Position numbers and translations under genes: made by a program | Assembly (NCBI GenBank): GCA_902363595.1 | Contig: CABJAP010000004.1 | Span: forward strand, 186,001-250,000 | DNA: 64,000 nucleotides | Reading direction: 5' to 3' | Source: Clostridia bacterium | GTDB lineage: Bacteria > Bacillota > Clostridia > Peptostreptococcales > Anaerovoracaceae | Notes under the pieces: model-generated | What the model saw: only the letters and a program-made list of their open reading frames with translations | The model's database searches: none | Told to the model about the DNA's origin: nothing | Shown here: piece by piece, positions 25,814 through 34,489 of the stretch | Position numbering within the stretch: position 1 is the first letter of the stretch | Layout of the letters: each line of letters starts with the position of its first letter

Positions 25814-26549
25814 ATTCCTTACCATGCTCAAAACAGAGCTGAAACTATCAATCCGGGGAATGGATATGATTATTTTTGCTCTGATTATGCCATTGGTTGT
25901 TACCATTATTCTGGGAATGATTTATGGAGAGGAGCCGGCAGCTGCAGGTGCAGAATACACGTTTTTGCAGCAATCCTTCGGAGCATTGTCCTCCATTGCC
26001 ATATGTGCCGGAGGCGTTATGGGGCTCCCCCTGGTTGTATCTGAGTATCGACAGCAAAAAATTCTCAAACGTTTTAAAGTGACACCGACAAGTCCTGCAT
26101 TGCTGCTGGCTGTTCAGGCAGCCGTATATGTGCTCTACTCGCTGTTGTCCCTGCTCTTGATTTTCGTAACAGCATCCTGGTTCTTTGGATATAGGTTTAC
26201 GGGGTCTGCGGGGCTGTTTCTATGCGCATATTTTCTGGTCATGTTATCAATGTTCAGTATCGGCATGCTGGTTGGCGGCCTATCTCCCAACGGAAAAATT
26301 GCCGGTGCTGCGGCCAGTATTCTCTATTTTCCGATGATCATTTTTTCAGGGGCTACCCTGCCTTATGAGGTGATGCCCTCTGTATTACAAAAAGTTGCCG
26401 ATCTTATGCCTTTGACACAAGGCATTAAGCTGCTCAAGTCCTCGTCTCTCGGGTTGCCGGTAGAATCCGTATGGCTGCCAGCGTTCATTATACTCGCCTG
26501 CCTGCTCATTTGCGGCGGAATCTCGATCCTGTTTTTCAAATGGGAATAA
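25806..26549 (+). CDS. ABC-2 type exporter permease
   Basis: Membrane subunit partner of the preceding ATPase, 247 residues with six predicted helices in the usual ABC-2 pattern. An N-terminal cytoplasmic helix (MNKFLTMLKTELKLSIRGMD) is followed by TM1 near 20-38. A long extracytoplasmic loop with a possible amphipathic part comes next, then four close helices, including the family-like YFPMIIFSGATLPYEVMP, and a last helix near 225-245. ATG 25806 lies in the ATPase stop region with GAGGAGG upstream. It probably exports a hydrophobic antimicrobial or lipid; nothing in the sequence decides which. Confidence 0.9.
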   Translation: MNKFLTMLKTELKLSIRGMDMIIFALIMPLVVTIILGMIYGEEPAAAGAEYTFLQQSFGALSSIAICAGGVMGLPLVVSEYRQQKILKRFKVTPTSPALLLAVQAAVYVLYSLLSLLLIFVTASWFFGYRFTGSAGLFLCAYFLVMLSMFSIGMLVGGLSPNGKIAGAAASILYFPMIIFSGATLPYEVMPSVLQKVADLMPLTQGIKLLKSSSLGLPVESVWLPAFIILACLLICGGISILFFKWE

Positions 26550-26677
26550 ACGCTGCGGTGTTTGTTCTTTTGAAGCTTTCACAGCTCAAAATCAGCATGT
26601 CCAACATCGGACGCTCATAGGAAAATCATAAAAAATTAATATTTATATCCTGCAATGTTAATAAATGTATGATAGGA

Positions 26678-26683
26678 TATAAT
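26678..26683 (+). promoter_or_regulatory. -10 element before traX-like gene
   Basis: TATAAT sits 37 bases before the start codon in an AT-rich intergenic region; no clear -35 is visible. Confidence 0.4.
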
Positions 26684-26719
26684 CAATATAGATGAAAGAC
26701 TGGAAAGGAATGTTTGGAC

Positions 26720-27460
26720 ATGCAAAAAATAGGATTGAATTCATTTCAACTGAAATTTATCGCACTGCTTTTTATGACTTTGGATAATGTGGACATCCTC
26801 TTGAACCAGGAGCCGTTTCCATACTACCATATTTTTTCCAGATTTGTGGGAGCCCTGTTCGCCTATTTGCTGGTGCAAGGCTTTTTCCACACTTCGGACC
26901 GGACCAAATATTTTATCCGTCTGGCTGCGGCAGGAATTATCATGTGGGGCGGAAACAAGCTTGTGGCGTATCTGACAGGTAATGATGCTCCAATCGGCCA
27001 TAGTATGTTCCTGACCTTGGCTGCCGGATTTGGGGCCATGTGGGTCTTTGAATGGTCGCGAAAGCAGGCTGAAACCATACAGAGCAAGCTGGTGGCATTT
27101 ACAGCGGGAGCGATTATCTGTGTCATGGCCATGATGTATACAGAAGGTGGGTTTTATATTATTCCGGTCATTGCGGCCAGCTATTTTCTTTACAAAAAGA
27201 GATGGCTACTGTGCCTGATATTGATTGCCATTGGCGCAGTCCTTGCTTTTACCAGCCTTACTTACAATTCCTCCGGCGAGATCGAGTGGGAGCTGTTCTT
27301 TGCAGTAAACTGCGACTGGGCGATGGTGAGCGTGATTCCCTTTATCCTGCTGTATAACGGCAGAACGGGTCCGAGAAACGGATTTTCCAAGTGGATGTTC
27401 TACGTCTATTACCCGCTCCATATCTGGGTATTTACAGTGATAGGCACGTTTTTGCAATAA
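26720..27460 (+). CDS. TraX-family membrane protein
   Basis: Polytopic membrane protein of 246 residues resembling TraX, an acyltransferase-3 related family named after the F-pilin acetylase but widespread in Bacillota without conjugation genes. It begins MQKIGLNSFQLKFIALLFMT, followed by DNVDILL, and has about eight hydrophobic helices. It ends with the typical KWMFYVYYPLHIWVFTVIG, where a Tyr-Pro-x-His motif is conserved in the superfamily. ATG 26720 has GGAAAGGA 10 bases upstream; an in-frame TTG at 26714 is possible. No transfer genes are nearby, so a role in modifying a surface glycan or other acceptor is likelier than pilin modification. This last point is inference. Confidence 0.82.
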   Translation: MQKIGLNSFQLKFIALLFMTLDNVDILLNQEPFPYYHIFSRFVGALFAYLLVQGFFHTSDRTKYFIRLAAAGIIMWGGNKLVAYLTGNDAPIGHSMFLTLAAGFGAMWVFEWSRKQAETIQSKLVAFTAGAIICVMAMMYTEGGFYIIPVIAASYFLYKKRWLLCLILIAIGAVLAFTSLTYNSSGEIEWELFFAVNCDWAMVSVIPFILLYNGRTGPRNGFSKWMFYVYYPLHIWVFTVIGTFLQ

Positions 27461-27472
27461 AAAAACATACAG

Positions 27473-27503
27473 ACAGCGCTTCAACGGGGCGCTGTTTTCT
27501 TTT
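27473..27503 (+). terminator. Intrinsic terminator after traX-like gene
   Basis: ACAGCGC and GCGCTGT pair across a nine-base loop and are followed by TTTCTTTT. Confidence 0.8.
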
Positions 27504-27600
27504 GCAAAAAAAGGCCGACCTTTTGCTTGCAGTTAAAGGAATCCTCACTGATAAGGATGATTCATGGGTCTTTTGTTCATACTAAGGCTGAGGTGGAATT

Positions 27601-28956
27601 ATGAATAAGGGAAAATCAATTTGGCAGGAACAAATGAAACCAATCGAATATCCTCGGCTGTCACGGACTATGAAGCGGGAAGCCGTGGTCATCGGAGGCG
27701 GTTTGGCCGGAATCCTGACCGCCTACTTTCTTCAAAGCAGAGGCATGGATGTGGCGGTCCTGGAGGCGGACCGAATTGGAAGCGGACAGACGGAAAACAC
27801 AACCGCTAAAATTACCATCCAGCATGGAGCCGTGTATCACAAATTATTATCCTGGTTCGGAAAAGATGGGGCGGGTGAATACGCGCGCCGCAATCAGCAG
27901 GCGATCGAGGACTATGAGCAGATTGTACAAAAAGAAAAGATCGATTGCGATTTTAAACGATTGCCTTCGTTTTTGTATACGATAAAGCAGCGGGAAATTT
28001 TGCGTCAGGAGGAAAGAGCCGCCAGGTCCCTGGGTATTAAATGCAAAGTCAAAGGCGACACAGAACTGCCCATTGAGATTGCAGGAGCATTGGAGTTTTC
28101 TGATCAAGCCCAGTTTCATCCGCTCAAATTTCTTACTGCTGTCAGCCGGGGCCTGGAGATTTACGAGCGGACGCCGGTCCTGAAAGTGGAAGGAAACCGG
28201 ATTTTTACTCCCAGGGGCGGCGTGCTGGCGCAGACGATTGTATTTGCATCCCATTACCCCTTTATCAATCGGCCGGGATACTATTTCATGCGCATGCATC
28301 AAGAGCGAAGCTACGCGGCGGCCCTGGAAAACGCCCAACCCCTGGAAGGAATGTATTATGGAATCGATCAAGACGCAGGCTGGTCCTTCCGCAGTGAGCA
28401 GGATCGCCTGATCATCGGCGGCGGCAATCATAGAACTGGGGACATGCCTGAGGAGGATCCGTATGAGAAGCTGCTAGCCGCATCAAAAGAATTTTGGCCT
28501 GGCTGCCGGCCAGCAGCATGTTGGTCAGCTCAGGACTGTATGACAGCCGACCAGGTTCCCTTTATCGGCAGGTTTTCCCGCCGCACGCCCGGCTGGTATG
28601 TGGCAACGGGATTTAATAAATGGGGAATGACCCATTCAATGGCAGCAGCCAGGCTTCTGACAGAAGAAATTTTGGACCAGCGGGATGAGAAAGAAAGCAT
28701 CTTCAGCCCGCGCAGATTCAAATGGTCCAAGGAGCCCTTTTCTATGCTCCGGGATGGGGCCATCACCAGCAAGAACCTCTTTATGGCCTGGGCGGGAGCA
28801 TCTCCCAAATGCCCTCATTTGGGATGCCGTCTCGACTGGAATCCTTTTGAAAAGACGTGGGAATGCCAATGCCACGGCTCCCGCTTCGATAAAGACGGAA
28901 AGCTGCTTGCCGGACCGGCTCAAACCCGCTTGATACAAAAAGGAGAGAAGCGATGA
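27601..28956 (+). CDS. FAD-dependent oxidoreductase with C-terminal Rieske domain
   Basis: Soluble oxidoreductase of 451 residues combining a DAO-type FAD domain with a Rieske [2Fe-2S] domain. The dinucleotide fold VVIGGGLAGILTAYFL starts near residue 30 and is followed by an acidic strand end (LEADRIGSGQT). A second FAD contact is in TPGWYVATGFNKWGMTHS near 335-350. The last 75 residues have CPHLGC and CQCHGSRF, giving the two Cys and two His cluster ligands. This architecture fits IPR-like glycine/D-amino-acid oxidase-Rieske proteins of unknown substrate found in Bacillota. ATG 27601 follows GAGGTGG. Its end overlaps the next gene by 4 bases, so the two are coupled. Confidence 0.9.
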   Translation: MNKGKSIWQEQMKPIEYPRLSRTMKREAVVIGGGLAGILTAYFLQSRGMDVAVLEADRIGSGQTENTTAKITIQHGAVYHKLLSWFGKDGAGEYARRNQQAIEDYEQIVQKEKIDCDFKRLPSFLYTIKQREILRQEERAARSLGIKCKVKGDTELPIEIAGALEFSDQAQFHPLKFLTAVSRGLEIYERTPVLKVEGNRIFTPRGGVLAQTIVFASHYPFINRPGYYFMRMHQERSYAAALENAQPLEGMYYGIDQDAGWSFRSEQDRLIIGGGNHRTGDMPEEDPYEKLLAASKEFWPGCRPAACWSAQDCMTADQVPFIGRFSRRTPGWYVATGFNKWGMTHSMAAARLLTEEILDQRDEKESIFSPRRFKWSKEPFSMLRDGAITSKNLFMAWAGASPKCPHLGCRLDWNPFEKTWECQCHGSRFDKDGKLLAGPAQTRLIQKGEKR

Positions 28957-29834
28957 GTCACTTTCATGGAACCGGAAAGCGAAGCGCTTATTTTGAAGGA
29001 TGGTATTTCAAGCAAACTGGAGAAGACGGTACCGCAGCGTTTATCCCCTCGTTTCATATCGATGAAGCGGGGAACCGGTGGGCCTCTATGCAGATCATCA
29101 CTCAGGAGGCTTCGTTTGGACTGGAGTTCAGCAACCAGGACTTTCACGCAGCGCAGAGCCGTTTTCTGGTTGAGATCGGCATGTGTAGATTCTCCAAATC
29201 GGGCTGTCGTTTAGATGCCAAAGCCGGGGAGCATTCTGTAACTGGCATTTTGAACTTTGAAGAAAGAAAAAAGCCAAGGTACGATATCATGGGACCCTTT
29301 GCCTTAGTGCCCTTCATGGAATGCCGCCATAAGGTAATCAGTCTCCACCATAAGGTCAGCGGCCAACTTTCCATTGATGGAAAACGATATCGTTTTCAGC
29401 AGGGCCTGGGTTATATTGAGGGGGATCGTGGAAGCTCCTTTCCCTCCGAATATCTTTGGACCCAATGCTATTGGGAAACAGGGAGCATCATGCTTTCCAT
29501 TGCGAAGATCCCGTTTGCAGGGCGATCATTTACGGGCTGCGTTGGTTTTATCTATCTCAATGGGAAGGAATACCGGCTTGCAACTTATCTGGGAGTAAAG
29601 CTGATAAAAGTGACCAAGGAAGAAATTCAGATATCCCAGGGCGGATTGCAGCTGGCGGTTCGTCTGATCGAGGAAGCCGCCCATCCGTTGAAGGCGCCCC
29701 AGAGGGGGAGCATGGGTCGCATCATCCACGAAAGCCCTTCCTGCACCGTTTTCTATGAGGTTCGCAAAGACGGACAAGTCATATTAGAGCATTATAGCCA
29801 AAACGCAGGATTTGAGTGGGCGATGGACGGCTAG
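28953..29834 (+). CDS. Tocopherol-cyclase-like (carotenoid-lipocalin type) protein
   Basis: 293-residue protein with the two hallmark motifs of the tocopherol cyclase family: YFEGWYFK near residue 13 and GYIEGDRGSSFPSEYLWTQ near 152. In plants and cyanobacteria the family closes the chromanol ring of vitamin E. Anaerobic Bacillota do not make tocopherol, so the bacterial homologue must act on something else, perhaps binding or cyclising a prenyl-quinone-like or other lipid; this is inference. Most of the chain is predicted beta-rich. The ATGA overlap with the FAD/Rieske gene makes a shared pathway likely. No signal peptide is seen. The end is not followed by a clear terminator. Confidence 0.8.
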   Translation: MSHFHGTGKRSAYFEGWYFKQTGEDGTAAFIPSFHIDEAGNRWASMQIITQEASFGLEFSNQDFHAAQSRFLVEIGMCRFSKSGCRLDAKAGEHSVTGILNFEERKKPRYDIMGPFALVPFMECRHKVISLHHKVSGQLSIDGKRYRFQQGLGYIEGDRGSSFPSEYLWTQCYWETGSIMLSIAKIPFAGRSFTGCVGFIYLNGKEYRLATYLGVKLIKVTKEEIQISQGGLQLAVRLIEEAAHPLKAPQRGSMGRIIHESPSCTVFYEVRKDGQVILEHYSQNAGFEWAMDG

Positions 29835-29897
29835 GCTATCTCGGACTGGCTGGCGGCAGCTATGGAGTATTCGGGGGGCGAATGTCAAACGGGGGTA

Positions 29898-29926
29898 TTG
29901 ACAAGAAAGCGAAAAGGATATAATAT
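29898..29926 (+). promoter_or_regulatory. Promoter of tetR-type gene
   Basis: A perfect TTGACA (29898-29903) is followed by TATAAT after 15 bases or TAATAT after 17 bases (29921-29926). The -10 overlaps the 24-bp operator. Confidence 0.7.
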
Positions 29927-29945
29927 TAAACATGAGTTCAATATT
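29922..29945. promoter_or_regulatory. TetR operator copy 1 (autoregulatory)
   Basis: Half-sites AATATTAAAC and GTTCAATATT flank the centre ATGA. The site covers the -10 of the regulator gene. It has the same design as the site at 30547-30570. Confidence 0.75.
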
Positions 29946-29959
29946 GAAAGGCGGAATAT

Positions 29960-30523
29960 ATGCCACAGGTACTGAAAGATGAGATAAGGGAAAAAATTCG
30001 AAAGGCGGCGGAGGAAGAGTTTTACGAAAAAGGATTTTCTAAGGCAACGATGCGTAAGATTGCTGAAAAAGCAAACATTCCAGCTGGTTTGATCTATTCT
30101 TACTATTCCAGTAAAGATGCGCTTCTCCAAGCGGTTTTGCAGCCGGTTATCTACGACTGGAAAAAGGTCCTCACTTCAGGGAATCAGTATCATGAGGGCG
30201 GAGGAGCTGACTGGCTCAGCAGAGAAGAACGGAACTGCCTTCAGACGCTGTTGCATGATAGACAGGCATTCATCATTATGATGGACAAATGCAGGAATAC
30301 CAAGTATGAAGAGGAAAAAGAACGTCTGATCGAGGAGATCGAAAACCATCTCAATTTGCATAAGGAGCAGATTTCGGATTATGACCCAGTGTATATACAT
30401 ATTATCGCCAGTAATTTTGTGGACGGACTTTTGCAGATTATGTACCATTACAAAGGAGAAGAATGGGCAATGAAACTTTTGAATAAATTAATAACCGCAT
30501 ACTTACAAGGAATCGGCATCTAG
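29960..30523 (+). CDS. TetR/AcrR-family repressor
   Basis: 187-residue one-component regulator. The N-terminal HTH (residues about 8-55) has AAEEEFYEKGFSKATMRKIAEKAN and AGLIYSYYSSKDALLQAV, the usual TetR pattern with recognition helix AGLIYSYY. The C-terminal helical ligand domain is unlike any I can name. It has its own promoter overlapped by a 24-bp palindrome, and a second, near-identical palindrome sits over the promoter of the MATE efflux gene just downstream. The protein thus very likely represses both itself and the pump and releases them on binding a pump substrate. The terminator overlapping its stop codon separates the two transcripts. Confidence 0.92.
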   Translation: MPQVLKDEIREKIRKAAEEEFYEKGFSKATMRKIAEKANIPAGLIYSYYSSKDALLQAVLQPVIYDWKKVLTSGNQYHEGGGADWLSREERNCLQTLLHDRQAFIIMMDKCRNTKYEEEKERLIEEIENHLNLHKEQISDYDPVYIHIIASNFVDGLLQIMYHYKGEEWAMKLLNKLITAYLQGIGI

Positions 30524-30539
30524 GCAGGTGCCTTTTTTT
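30515..30539 (+). terminator. Terminator overlapping tetR stop codon
   Basis: GGCATC and GGTGCC pair (one G-T) around a six-base loop that includes the TAG stop. Seven T follow. Confidence 0.8.
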
Positions 30540-30540
30540 A

Positions 30541-30569
30541 TTGAACAATATTGAACAATTGTTTAATAT
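30541..30569 (+). promoter_or_regulatory. Promoter of MATE efflux gene
   Basis: TTGAAC (30541-30546), a 17-base spacer and TAATAT (30564-30569). The spacer and -10 are covered by the 24-bp operator. Confidence 0.7.
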
Positions 30570-30570
30570 T
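30547..30570. promoter_or_regulatory. TetR operator copy 2 (controls MATE pump)
   Basis: Half-sites AATATTGAAC and GTTTAATATT flank the centre AATT. Together with copy 1 the consensus is AATATTRAAC-N4-GTTYAATATT. Confidence 0.75.
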
Positions 30571-30626
30571 AAATGCAGAGAACTTTCCATTAAAGGGTAA
30601 TTCTACAGTAAACAGGAGGAAATTTT

Positions 30627-31985
30627 ATGGTGACAAGAAATGAAGAAAAAGTAAGTGTTCTAAAGACCGAGCGTGTGCCGAAAGCACTATTGAAACTGGG
30701 AATACCAACCATGACGGGTATGCTGATATCGGCACTTTACAATGCGATAGACGCATACTTTGTGGCCGGACTGGGTATTGCGCAAATGGGTGCCGTTTCA
30801 GTTGTTTTTCCCATTGTCCAGCTTATCATCGGACTGGGAATGATGTTTGGAGCTGGAGCTTCCTCCTATATATCCAGGCTTTTGGGAAGTCGGGATTATG
30901 TGCAGGCGGGAAAAACAGCATCAACAGCATTGCTGTCTGGCCTGCTTTTCGGCGGTATTTCCATTATCCTGATTTTGCTGTTTTTGGATCCGGTACTGAC
31001 AGGACTGGGGGCTACTGGTACGATTCTTCCGTATGCACATGCATATGCAAAGATTTATGTCACAGGTTCGATTTTAAATATTTTTACTGTCACGATGAAC
31101 AACTTATTGACTGCCCAAGGCGCTGCAAAATATACAATGATCGCTATGGCCAGCGGCAGCCTGGCCAATGTCATACTGGATCCGATTTTCATCTACGGTT
31201 TGCATTTGGGAATTGAAGGAGCTGCAATTGCCACGATTTTGTCTTTGTGTTTCAATGCAGCGTTTTACATCAGTTTTTTAGCAAAAGGAAAAGGTGTACT
31301 GCAAATTTCTTTAATGCTGTTTTCACCTAGGAAAGACATTTACAGCCAGATTCTCAAAATTGGGGTGCCGGTGCTGGCCTATCAGCTCTTTACGAGTGCA
31401 TCTTTAGGCTTGACCAATATCGCTGCGAAAAGCTATGGGGACTATGCGGTGGCAGCGATGGGAGCGGTTACCAGAACCATGACTGTCGGAAGCTATGTGG
31501 TCTTCGGTTTTATGAAAGGGTATCAACCTTTTGCTGGATTCAACTACGGAGCCAAGCAGTACGAACGATTAAAGAAAGCAACCCGGCTTTGTCTGTGGGG
31601 TGCGACTTGCTTTTGTGTGATCCAGGCGATGGTTTGTATCTTTTTTGCTGAGCCAATCATCCGTTTTTTCGGAAGTGATCCGGCGATGATCGATCTGGGA
31701 ATACAGGCTTTGCGGGCGAATGGGGCTCTGTTTATCACATTTGGGCTTCAAATGGTATATGCATCCTTGTATCTTTCTGCCGGTAAGAGTTTGGCAGGCA
31801 GTATTCTCAGTCTGGGCAGGCAGGGAATCTTTTTCTTCCCTCTGATTATTGCATTGCCGCTTCTTTTGGGGATCCAGGGGCTCATCTGGGCCCAGCCTCT
31901 TGCGGATTTGTGCGCCTCGGTTGTTGCGTGTATATTTGCGGTACAATTGGATAAGAGGCTGCACATTCCTGCACAAAAGAAATGA
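30627..31985 (+). CDS. MATE-family multidrug efflux transporter
   Basis: Cation-coupled multidrug and toxin extrusion protein of 452 residues with twelve predicted helices in two six-helix halves. It starts with KALLKLGIPTMTGMLISALYN, the usual first helix with a Pro bend and the family-type YNAIDAYFVA. GLGMMFGAGASSYISRLLG follows, and later KIGVPVLAYQLF opens the second half. The sequence resembles the MepA/NorM-like subfamily of Bacillota. ATG 30627 has AGGAGG at 30615-30620. Regulation by the upstream TetR protein is indicated by the shared palindrome over its promoter. The gene is a single-gene transcript and converges on the AraC-type gene. Confidence 0.93.
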   Translation: MVTRNEEKVSVLKTERVPKALLKLGIPTMTGMLISALYNAIDAYFVAGLGIAQMGAVSVVFPIVQLIIGLGMMFGAGASSYISRLLGSRDYVQAGKTASTALLSGLLFGGISIILILLFLDPVLTGLGATGTILPYAHAYAKIYVTGSILNIFTVTMNNLLTAQGAAKYTMIAMASGSLANVILDPIFIYGLHLGIEGAAIATILSLCFNAAFYISFLAKGKGVLQISLMLFSPRKDIYSQILKIGVPVLAYQLFTSASLGLTNIAAKSYGDYAVAAMGAVTRTMTVGSYVVFGFMKGYQPFAGFNYGAKQYERLKKATRLCLWGATCFCVIQAMVCIFFAEPIIRFFGSDPAMIDLGIQALRANGALFITFGLQMVYASLYLSAGKSLAGSILSLGRQGIFFFPLIIALPLLLGIQGLIWAQPLADLCASVVACIFAVQLDKRLHIPAQKK

Positions 31986-32057
31986 GGTATCTGCAGAGCA
32001 TTCAACAACCTATTTTTCTGACACTGGCGCGTTGGCACGATGGAATCCGTGCGCTTG

Positions 32058-33029
32058 CTATGCTCCCACTTCCAGCATAAGCTTCGAAAAATACTCCGCA
32101 GCATAAGGCTCAATGATTCTATGTGCCTCTTTGCTTGTTATGGCGATGATTTCATCCTTGTCTTTAATATAGTTCCGAAACCACTTGCGGTACTGGCTGG
32201 GCGTCTGGCCCCAGGCCAGCTTAAAATGTTTGTAAAAATATTTGTCGTCTGAAAAACCGCAGCGGTTGGATATGTCGATCACAGACAAATCCGTAGTCAA
32301 AAGCAGGGACTGGGCGGCGAAACAACGTATGTAGCCAATCATATTACTGAAGCTGCCATACGGTGATTTTTTTATGAATTGGGAGAGATAGTTTTCATTG
32401 ATATGCACGGTTTTCGCCAGTTCGGAAATCGTCACTTTACGTCTGAAATTGGTTTGACAATAAGAGGAAATCGCCTGAAACCGTTCCCTTATTTCGTCAT
32501 TGCTGTTGGGATAGATGTTAATGTAATTGAACCAATCAAAATAATTCAAAAGAATCGATATGATTTTATTGGCAGCAGCGGCGCATTCTTTTTCCGAGAG
32601 AGCGCCCTTTTTGCTGTGCAGATAAGCGATTGACAAAATAAGATTTTTAATTTGCTGCAGCGGAGCCTGCTGGTAGGGCTTGCAAGTGCTGTCCTCACAT
32701 GCGAAATAAACAAACTGGAGGTAGGACCAGGGAATGTGGACTTTTTTCAGATTGATATGAAGCATAACAATTAAATTATCGCAGCTGGAATAGAGGCAAT
32801 GGACATCTTCAAAATCAATGGTGAACATTTGGCCCTTTTTGAGCGTGATAAATTCATGGTTGCAATGGATATCGACTTGGCCGTCAAGACAGTAAACAAG
32901 CTCAACAGCATCGGCGTGGTAGTGTACGGAAGTATGCCTGATTTTGCAGATGTCGATGGAAACCACCGAACCGTTCCTGTAATCAGGCAATTGTTGTTTT
33001 AAGTCCAAAATTTTGTTGATTTTACGCAT
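32058..33029 (-). CDS. AraC-family regulator with N-terminal cupin
   Basis: 323-residue activator. The N-terminal sensor half (about 1-150) is cupin-like, with HTSVHYHADAVELVYCLDGQVDIH followed by LKKGQMFTIDFEDVH. The C-terminal pair of helix-turn-helix motifs (about 190-295) has ISELAKTVHINENYLSQFIKK and DISNRCGFSDDKYFYKHFKLAWGQTPSQYR. The latter is the conserved second HTH signature. It is divergent from the MFS-amidohydrolase operon, with 167 bases between start codons. The obvious inference is that it senses the operon substrate or a product and activates transcription. ATG 33029 has AGGAGGG just upstream on the minus strand, and TATACT-like elements lie near 33045. Confidence 0.9.
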   Translation of the reverse strand: MRKINKILDLKQQLPDYRNGSVVSIDICKIRHTSVHYHADAVELVYCLDGQVDIHCNHEFITLKKGQMFTIDFEDVHCLYSSCDNLIVMLHINLKKVHIPWSYLQFVYFACEDSTCKPYQQAPLQQIKNLILSIAYLHSKKGALSEKECAAAANKIISILLNYFDWFNYINIYPNSNDEIRERFQAISSYCQTNFRRKVTISELAKTVHINENYLSQFIKKSPYGSFSNMIGYIRCFAAQSLLLTTDLSVIDISNRCGFSDDKYFYKHFKLAWGQTPSQYRKWFRNYIKDKDEIIAITSKEAHRIIEPYAAEYFSKLMLEVGA

Positions 33030-33196
33030 AGCGCCCTCCTATCAGTATACTGTTAGTATATAAAAAAAGTTAAATGCCGTCAAATCTTATATAAAATTAT
33101 TGAATTGTAACAAGAAATGCCGGTTGTTACCTTAAAGTCAGAATAGTAGGATAATAATACAAAGCAAAGCTGCTCGAAAATTAAGGAGGTAACAAG
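33030..33196. promoter_or_regulatory. Divergent control region of AraC gene and catabolic operon
   Basis: The stretch near 33043-33060 carries AGTATACTGTTAGTATATA, an imperfect repeat with TATACT for the minus-strand gene. On the plus side TTGTTA near 33125 and GATAATAAT near 33150 are possible promoter parts with non-ideal spacing, fitting an activator-dependent promoter. The exact AraC site cannot be read off. Confidence 0.45.
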
Positions 33197-34468
33197 ATGA
33201 ACAACAAAATGAAGCTGAGGGATGAGAACGGGAAAGTATACTTTGGCTGGTATATTCTCATCATGTCTGCAATCGTCGGAACTCTAATTTATAACGGAAT
33301 TATTTCCACATCGGGCGTATTTCTATTGCCGGTTACGACGGAGCTGGGAATCCCTGTGGGGGCATTTTCCTTCTACATTTCCATTTTATCGATCGCCAAT
33401 ATTATTACACTGTATTTTATATCCAGAAAGCTGAACAAAGGAAACATGAAAAAGATCATGCTCATAACAGGAGCCTTGGGTGCTTTGTCCTTTGTGGGGT
33501 TCGCCTTCAGCACGCAGATCTGGCACTTCTATTTACTTTCCATCCCAATGGGAGTTTGCTTCGGCGCATGCACCATGACACCTTGCACGATTTTAGTCAG
33601 TAATTGGTTTGGGCCAAAGGTAAGAGGAAAAGCAATGAGCTTTTATATTGCAGGGGTTTCCTTGATCGGTATGCCGGTTATTAATCTTTTAAACTATGTG
33701 ATCTTAGGAAACGGCTGGAGAGGCGGATATGTTTTCTGTGCGGTCGGCGTGCTGATCTGCCTGCCTCTGATGGCAAAGCTGGCAGTCTGGAGCCCGGCCG
33801 ATAAAGGCGTAGCAAGAATGGGAGATGAAGAGGAGGCGGTTGAGGCAGGACCGGTGGACCCGGATGCGACTGCCGGATACACCGCAAGAGAAGGGCTTAA
33901 AAAACCCGCTGTATGGATTGCGCTCCTTTCATGTTTATTCGTTACATTAGCATCCAGCTCCATGCTGCAGCACGGTATTCCGACCCTCATAATGTCAGGA
34001 CAGTCTCCGGCAATCGCGACCTTTATTTCATCACTAATTTCCATTGCCCTCATCGGCACCAACATCATCATCGGCTGGGCAACGGACCGGTTTGGCGTTC
34101 AGTTCGGCGCCGTAGCAACATGCCTTTTGTTCGCCGTCGGCGTATTGGGCTATGCCATGGTGGGAACCATCCCGGGCCTGATGTATCCTGCGATTCTTCT
34201 TTACGCCTTTGGCGTGCCTGCGGTCAATACGGTTTCACCTCTGATTATCGCCTACATATGCGGAGAAAAAGCAATTCAAAAATTTATCAGCTACATGAAT
34301 ATGCTGATCGCCGTGGGCGGAATCTTCGGCGCGACAGTTGTGGGACTGCTGTTTGACGCAACAGGCGGATACAAAGTCCCATGGCTGATCATGGCAGCGG
34401 TATTGCTGATCGCGGCAATTATGAGAGCCGTGGCAACCTCGAAAAAGAACAAGTATGCAGCAGAATAA
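33197..34468 (+). CDS. MFS transporter of oxalate:formate antiporter-like type
   Basis: Major facilitator of 423 residues with twelve predicted helices. It opens with VYFGWYILIMSAIVGTLIYN and GIISTSGVFLLPVTTELG, a pattern common in the monocarboxylate/oxalate-formate-antiporter branch. A charged central loop lies near residues 205-235, and the second half has GIPTLIMSGQSPAIA and IIIGWATDRFG. AAGGAGG precedes ATG 33197. It is the first gene of an apparent six-gene operon with two amidohydrolases, two DUF3237 proteins and a saccharopine-dehydrogenase-like enzyme, and is therefore the likely uptake route for the operon substrate. Transport of an organic acid or amide is inference. Confidence 0.88.
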   Translation: MNNKMKLRDENGKVYFGWYILIMSAIVGTLIYNGIISTSGVFLLPVTTELGIPVGAFSFYISILSIANIITLYFISRKLNKGNMKKIMLITGALGALSFVGFAFSTQIWHFYLLSIPMGVCFGACTMTPCTILVSNWFGPKVRGKAMSFYIAGVSLIGMPVINLLNYVILGNGWRGGYVFCAVGVLICLPLMAKLAVWSPADKGVARMGDEEEAVEAGPVDPDATAGYTAREGLKKPAVWIALLSCLFVTLASSSMLQHGIPTLIMSGQSPAIATFISSLISIALIGTNIIIGWATDRFGVQFGAVATCLLFAVGVLGYAMVGTIPGLMYPAILLYAFGVPAVNTVSPLIIAYICGEKAIQKFISYMNMLIAVGGIFGATVVGLLFDATGGYKVPWLIMAAVLLIAAIMRAVATSKKNKYAAE

Positions 34469-34489
34469 CTGGAGAAAGAGATTAGGGCT

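Noticed and set aside
26720..27460. traX-like gene as a sign of an integrated conjugative element
   Set aside because: No relaxase, coupling protein, VirB4 homologue, integrase or attachment site is in the window; the family is common outside conjugation.
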